Of a DNA stretch of 64,000 nucleotides, positions 61,369-64,000 are shown one piece after another. Numbering within the stretch: position 1 is the first letter of the stretch; each line of letters starts with the position of its first letter. A program made the position numbers and the translations under genes. The notes under the pieces are model-generated. The model ran no database searches and was not told the origin of the DNA. It saw nothing but the letters and a program-made list of their open reading frames with translations. Origin of the DNA: Desulfobacteraceae bacterium (GTDB taxonomy: Bacteria; Desulfobacterota; Desulfobacteria; Desulfobacterales; Desulfosalsimonadaceae); assembly GCA_003599885.1 (NCBI GenBank), contig QZKW01000088.1:1-64000 (forward strand), in the 5' to 3' direction.

Positions 61369-62229
61369 TTAAACCTCCTTTTTAACCTTTTCGGATTCTT
61401 CCACAATCCCGGGCCTTGCGACAATGCTGTCCGGATTTCTTAAATCCAATTCTTCAATAAACGGTATATTTGTATCAGTGGCCAGGTAAGATAGAATACG
61501 GCCCAGCCGGCTGCATTTTACATCATAGTTGCCATATCCCAGCTTGACCATCCGCACCGGACCTTCAACCTGCAGCGTTAACCCGACTTCCCTGTCAATG
61601 AGAATATGCTTGATGCTGTCATTTGTGAGAACTCCGTCGGGTGTGCACCCGGCCCTTAATATTTCAAGCACGGACGACAAAAACGGAGCGCCCGGCGTTT
61701 CTGAAGCTTTCCAGTCGGAATAATCAATGCCGGACATCACCGGCAGACCGGCGACTTCGGATGCTTCCGCTTCTTTAAAAATCACACCATCCTCGTTAAT
61801 GAGAAACCGTTTCCCGAAATCAACCACCGCCAATGGTTTCTGTTCCAGTACGCTGATGGCGATGATTCCCGAAGGGGTTCTGACGATCTCCGCCTTCGCG
61901 ATCCAGGGGTGGACGAGCAATCGTTCCCGGATGGTTCTTAAATTCATGGATACAAAATTATCCCCTTCCTTGATTTTCGCCGCATCCAGAATCTGCTTTT
62001 CCGTCAGACGTTCGCAGCCTTCCACAGATATGGTATCCGCCCGGAAATAATCACACTGGGTGATGACATCATGAACAAAAATAAAGGACAGGCTCATGAC
62101 CCCAATCAAGAGTGCAAAAAAAGCGCTTTTGAAAAGAATCCGCAGACTTTGCCGAATACCTACGGCCTCTTTTTTCACCGGCGGTTTTCGCTTATAGCGA
62201 TTTTTTCTGTTTTTCTTAAATCCCAACAA
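61369..62229 (-). CDS. ftsQ: Cell division protein FtsQ
   Basis: A 286-residue membrane protein. A basic cytoplasmic tail and one helix (SAFFALLIGVMSLSFIFVHDVI) precede the POTRA domain (DTISVEGCERLTEKQILDAAKIKEGDNF) and the FtsQ domain (HPWIAKAEIVRTPSGIIAISVLEQKPLAVV). It links early and late division proteins. The start overlaps the murB stop by 14 bp. Confidence 0.92.
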   Translation of the reverse strand: MLGFKKNRKNRYKRKPPVKKEAVGIRQSLRILFKSAFFALLIGVMSLSFIFVHDVITQCDYFRADTISVEGCERLTEKQILDAAKIKEGDNFVSMNLRTIRERLLVHPWIAKAEIVRTPSGIIAISVLEQKPLAVVDFGKRFLINEDGVIFKEAEASEVAGLPVMSGIDYSDWKASETPGAPFLSSVLEILRAGCTPDGVLTNDSIKHILIDREVGLTLQVEGPVRMVKLGYGNYDVKCSRLGRILSYLATDTNIPFIEELDLRNPDSIVARPGIVEESEKVKKEV

Positions 62230-63169
62230 TTTGCACTTCCGGTTCCAAAATAACGTTAAACTTCTTAAATACCGTCTCTCTTACGATTTCCATCAGGCTC
62301 AGGATATCGGCGGCCGAAGCAATTCCCCGGTTCACAATATAATTGCCATGCATGGGCGAAATTTCCGCATCACCAACCCGAAGGCCCTTTAGCCCCGCCA
62401 GATCAATCAGCTTGCCGGCAGGTTCACCGTTCTCCGGATTTTTAAAAAAACAGCCCGCGCTGGGGAGGTGGGTGGGTTGGGCCGCCCTTCTGTTTTTTAA
62501 CAAGGTGTCGGCTTCAGCCGTCAGACTTTCCCGACACCCTGGGAACAGACTAAACTGTCCTTCAATGATAACGCAGTCATTGATACTGGCAGGAACGGCA
62601 TCCGGGAACGACAGGCGGCGGTAGTCAAACAGCAATGCCGATCCTTTCAGTTGAAGGTTCTTGCCATCCGGAAGAATCACCCGAATGATTTCAAGTACGC
62701 TGCCCATGGCGCCCAACGCCGTGCCGGCGTTCATCCGGATTCCGCCGCCAACCGTTCCCGGAATCCCTATCGCAAAATTCATTCCAGCCAGGCCCTTATC
62801 GATGGCATACCGGCACAAACTGTTCAATTTAGCGCCCGCCATTGCTGAAATTTTTTCGATACCGATCTGAGAAATCTCTGTCAGGCGACCGGCCATGGAA
62901 ATCACAACGCCCCGGAATCCGCCATCCTTCACCAGTAAGTTGGATCCGCCGCCGAGAACCAAAAACGGCACCCCATTATCCCGAAGTAAAGGCATCAGAG
63001 ACATGAGTTCGCTTTCGTCCGTCACAGCGACCCAGGCGTCCGACGGCCCGCCGACCCGAAACGAGGTATGGCCGGACATGGGCTCATCAAAGCGTACACG
63101 GTGGGCGAACCGCTGTTGTAACTGATTTTTAAGCGCTGTTTTTATCGTCATAATCCACGCAAACACCAT
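62216..63169 (-). CDS. murB: UDP-N-acetylenolpyruvoylglucosamine reductase
   Basis: A 317-residue MurB, which reduces enolpyruvate-UDP-GlcNAc with NADPH and FAD to UDP-MurNAc. The motifs are HTSFRVGGPSDAWV, FLVLGGGSNLLVKDGGFRGVVI, GMNFAIGIPGTVGGGIRMNAG, the catalytic-Ser region SAGCFFKNP, and ILEPEVQIVG at the end. The length and glycine pattern fit the type IIb form. An ATG at 63151 (MTIKTAL) is an alternative start. It follows murC by 16 bp. Confidence 0.95.
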   Translation of the reverse strand: MVFAWIMTIKTALKNQLQQRFAHRVRFDEPMSGHTSFRVGGPSDAWVAVTDESELMSLMPLLRDNGVPFLVLGGGSNLLVKDGGFRGVVISMAGRLTEISQIGIEKISAMAGAKLNSLCRYAIDKGLAGMNFAIGIPGTVGGGIRMNAGTALGAMGSVLEIIRVILPDGKNLQLKGSALLFDYRRLSFPDAVPASINDCVIIEGQFSLFPGCRESLTAEADTLLKNRRAAQPTHLPSAGCFFKNPENGEPAGKLIDLAGLKGLRVGDAEISPMHGNYIVNRGIASAADILSLMEIVRETVFKKFNVILEPEVQIVGI

Positions 63170-63185
63170 TTGACAGACCTGCCTG

Positions 63186-64000
63186 TTACCGGCTTAGTTC
63201 GGTTAACAGGGCTTCCCCGCTTTTCCACACATCGCCAGCGCCTAACGTCAACACCAGATCCCCTTGCCGGACGATGTCCTTCAACCGGCTGACAGCATCC
63301 GAAGACGTATTGACGCAGGTGACATCTTTATGCCCGTGACTTTTTATCCCCTCACAGAGCATGACATGATCAACACCTTCAATGGGGGTTTCGCCTGCGG
63401 AATAAATCGGCAGCAAAACCAGGACATCAGACTGATAAAACGCCCGGGTGAACTCATCATACAACGCCCGGGTCCGGGTATACCGATGGGCCTGAAATGC
63501 CACCACCAGGCGCCGCCCCGGCCAGCTCTGGCGTATGGCATCAAGCGTCACTTTGATTTCCGTGGGATGATGGCCATAGTCATCCAGCACCTTGATCCCG
63601 GACGTTTCACCCTTGATCTCAATCCGCCGCCCCACTCCCTGCAATCGTTCCAGCGCGTACTTGATCTGATCAAAAGGGATATCCAGTTCCAGGGCCACGG
63701 ATATACCGGCCAGCGCATTGTATACATTGTGATTGCCCGGCATGTTCAGCACCACATCGCCCATTGACACGCCTTTGCAAAAAACGGTGAAGCGGCTTTG
63801 CAGCCCGTCAAACGAAATGTCTCTGGCCTGAAGGTCCGCCTGAGCGCTGAGTCCATAGGTAACAAACCGTTTTTTGATCTGAGGGATAATCTCCTGCACC
63901 GCTTCATTGTCCAGGCACAGCACCGCCAGTCCATAAAACGGGATACGGTCAATAAATGTTAAAAACGAGGATTTGATGTTTTCGATGTCCCCATAAAAAT
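63186..64000 (-). CDS. murC: UDP-N-acetylmuramate-L-alanine ligase (5' part beyond window)
   Basis: The C-terminal half of MurC, cut by the window edge; the frame is still open at 63998. The visible part has FYGDIENIKSSFLTFIDRIPFYGLAVLC, then NHNVYNALAGISVALELDIPFDQI, DDYGHHPTEIKVTLDAI with the conserved His-His-Pro, VVAFQAHRYTRTRALYDEF and the C-terminal domain. It joins L-Ala to UDP-MurNAc with ATP. The cluster order murC, murB, ftsQ, ftsA, ftsZ is typical. Confidence 0.95.
   Translation of the reverse strand, partial: FYGDIENIKSSFLTFIDRIPFYGLAVLCLDNEAVQEIIPQIKKRFVTYGLSAQADLQARDISFDGLQSRFTVFCKGVSMGDVVLNMPGNHNVYNALAGISVALELDIPFDQIKYALERLQGVGRRIEIKGETSGIKVLDDYGHHPTEIKVTLDAIRQSWPGRRLVVAFQAHRYTRTRALYDEFTRAFYQSDVLVLLPIYSAGETPIEGVDHVMLCEGIKSHGHKDVTCVNTSSDAVSRLKDIVRQGDLVLTLGAGDVWKSGEALLTELSR

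Overview
The window looks like a chromosomal segment of a strictly anaerobic Desulfobacterota bacterium, probably a sulfate reducer of the Desulfobacteraceae/Desulfosarcinaceae type. The evidence is a complete rnf operon opened by an eight-heme cytochrome c and closed by an RnfB fused to a GltD-like flavin domain, a selenocysteine formate dehydrogenase, tandem MoeA proteins, a membrane pyrophosphatase of the K+-independent class, and UbiA/UbiX-type quinone genes. No 16S gene or taxonomic marker was compared, so the genus is left open.

Layout. 1-2.1 kb: accessory edge with a TIR-bearing repeat element, a RelE/StbE-type toxin-antitoxin pair and a striking cysteine-heptad micro-gene with its own terminator. 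2.1-9.4 kb (minus strand): envelope and ion transport, reading mlaA, mlaC, an RND/MMPL pump, trkA, trkH and a cupin gene. 9.5-14.7 kb (minus): formate dehydrogenase alpha, interrupted by an in-frame TGA that reads as selenocysteine, then a purine or methylthioadenosine salvage pair (amidohydrolase deaminase plus nucleoside phosphorylase). 15-23.5 kb: a second, orphan RnfB-GltD fusion with a decayed pyridine-nucleotide site, a large AsmA-like DUF748 protein, an RseC homologue, a lytic transglycosylase and a CBS protein. 23.6-25.6 kb: accessory patch with a second copy of the repeat element and two poorly characterised genes. 26-30.7 kb (minus): amrS, ubiA-like, ubiX and kamA, then DUF2505, with an upstream methyltransferase. 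30.8-37 kb (plus): a tightly packed operon of a small zinc-ribbon-like protein, a DapF homologue lacking both catalytic cysteines, moeA, a moeA-PBP fusion, archease and rtcB. 37-39.5 kb: accessory island with a GTAGGGGC repeat, an AT-rich putative PD-(D/E)XK protein followed by an attC-like hairpin, a truncated duplicate of the phosphomannomutase 5' end, and a two-gene nucleotidyltransferase module. 39.5-50.3 kb (plus): core metabolism (phosphomannomutase, serA, ispE, tRNA-Gln, prs, rplY, pth, hppA, carD, rluD). 50.3-58.5 kb (minus): the rnf operon and two small genes. 58.8-64 kb (minus): the end of the division and cell-wall cluster, murC (cut by the window edge), murB, ftsQ, ftsA, ftsZ.

How it fits together. 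Formate dehydrogenase, Rnf with its multiheme cytochrome, and the H+-pyrophosphatase form an energy-conservation theme for an anaerobe: formate/ferredoxin/NAD electron exchange, ion pumping, and recovery of pyrophosphate energy. MoeA, MoeA-PBP and selenocysteine serve the molybdenum/tungsten enzymes. The most unusual objects are the cysteine-heptad micro-gene at 1.85-2.03 kb, the double Cys-to-Ser DapF homologue at 31 kb, the orphan RnfB-GltD paralogue at 15 kb, and the gene-fragment-flanked insertion in front of the phosphomannomutase gene.
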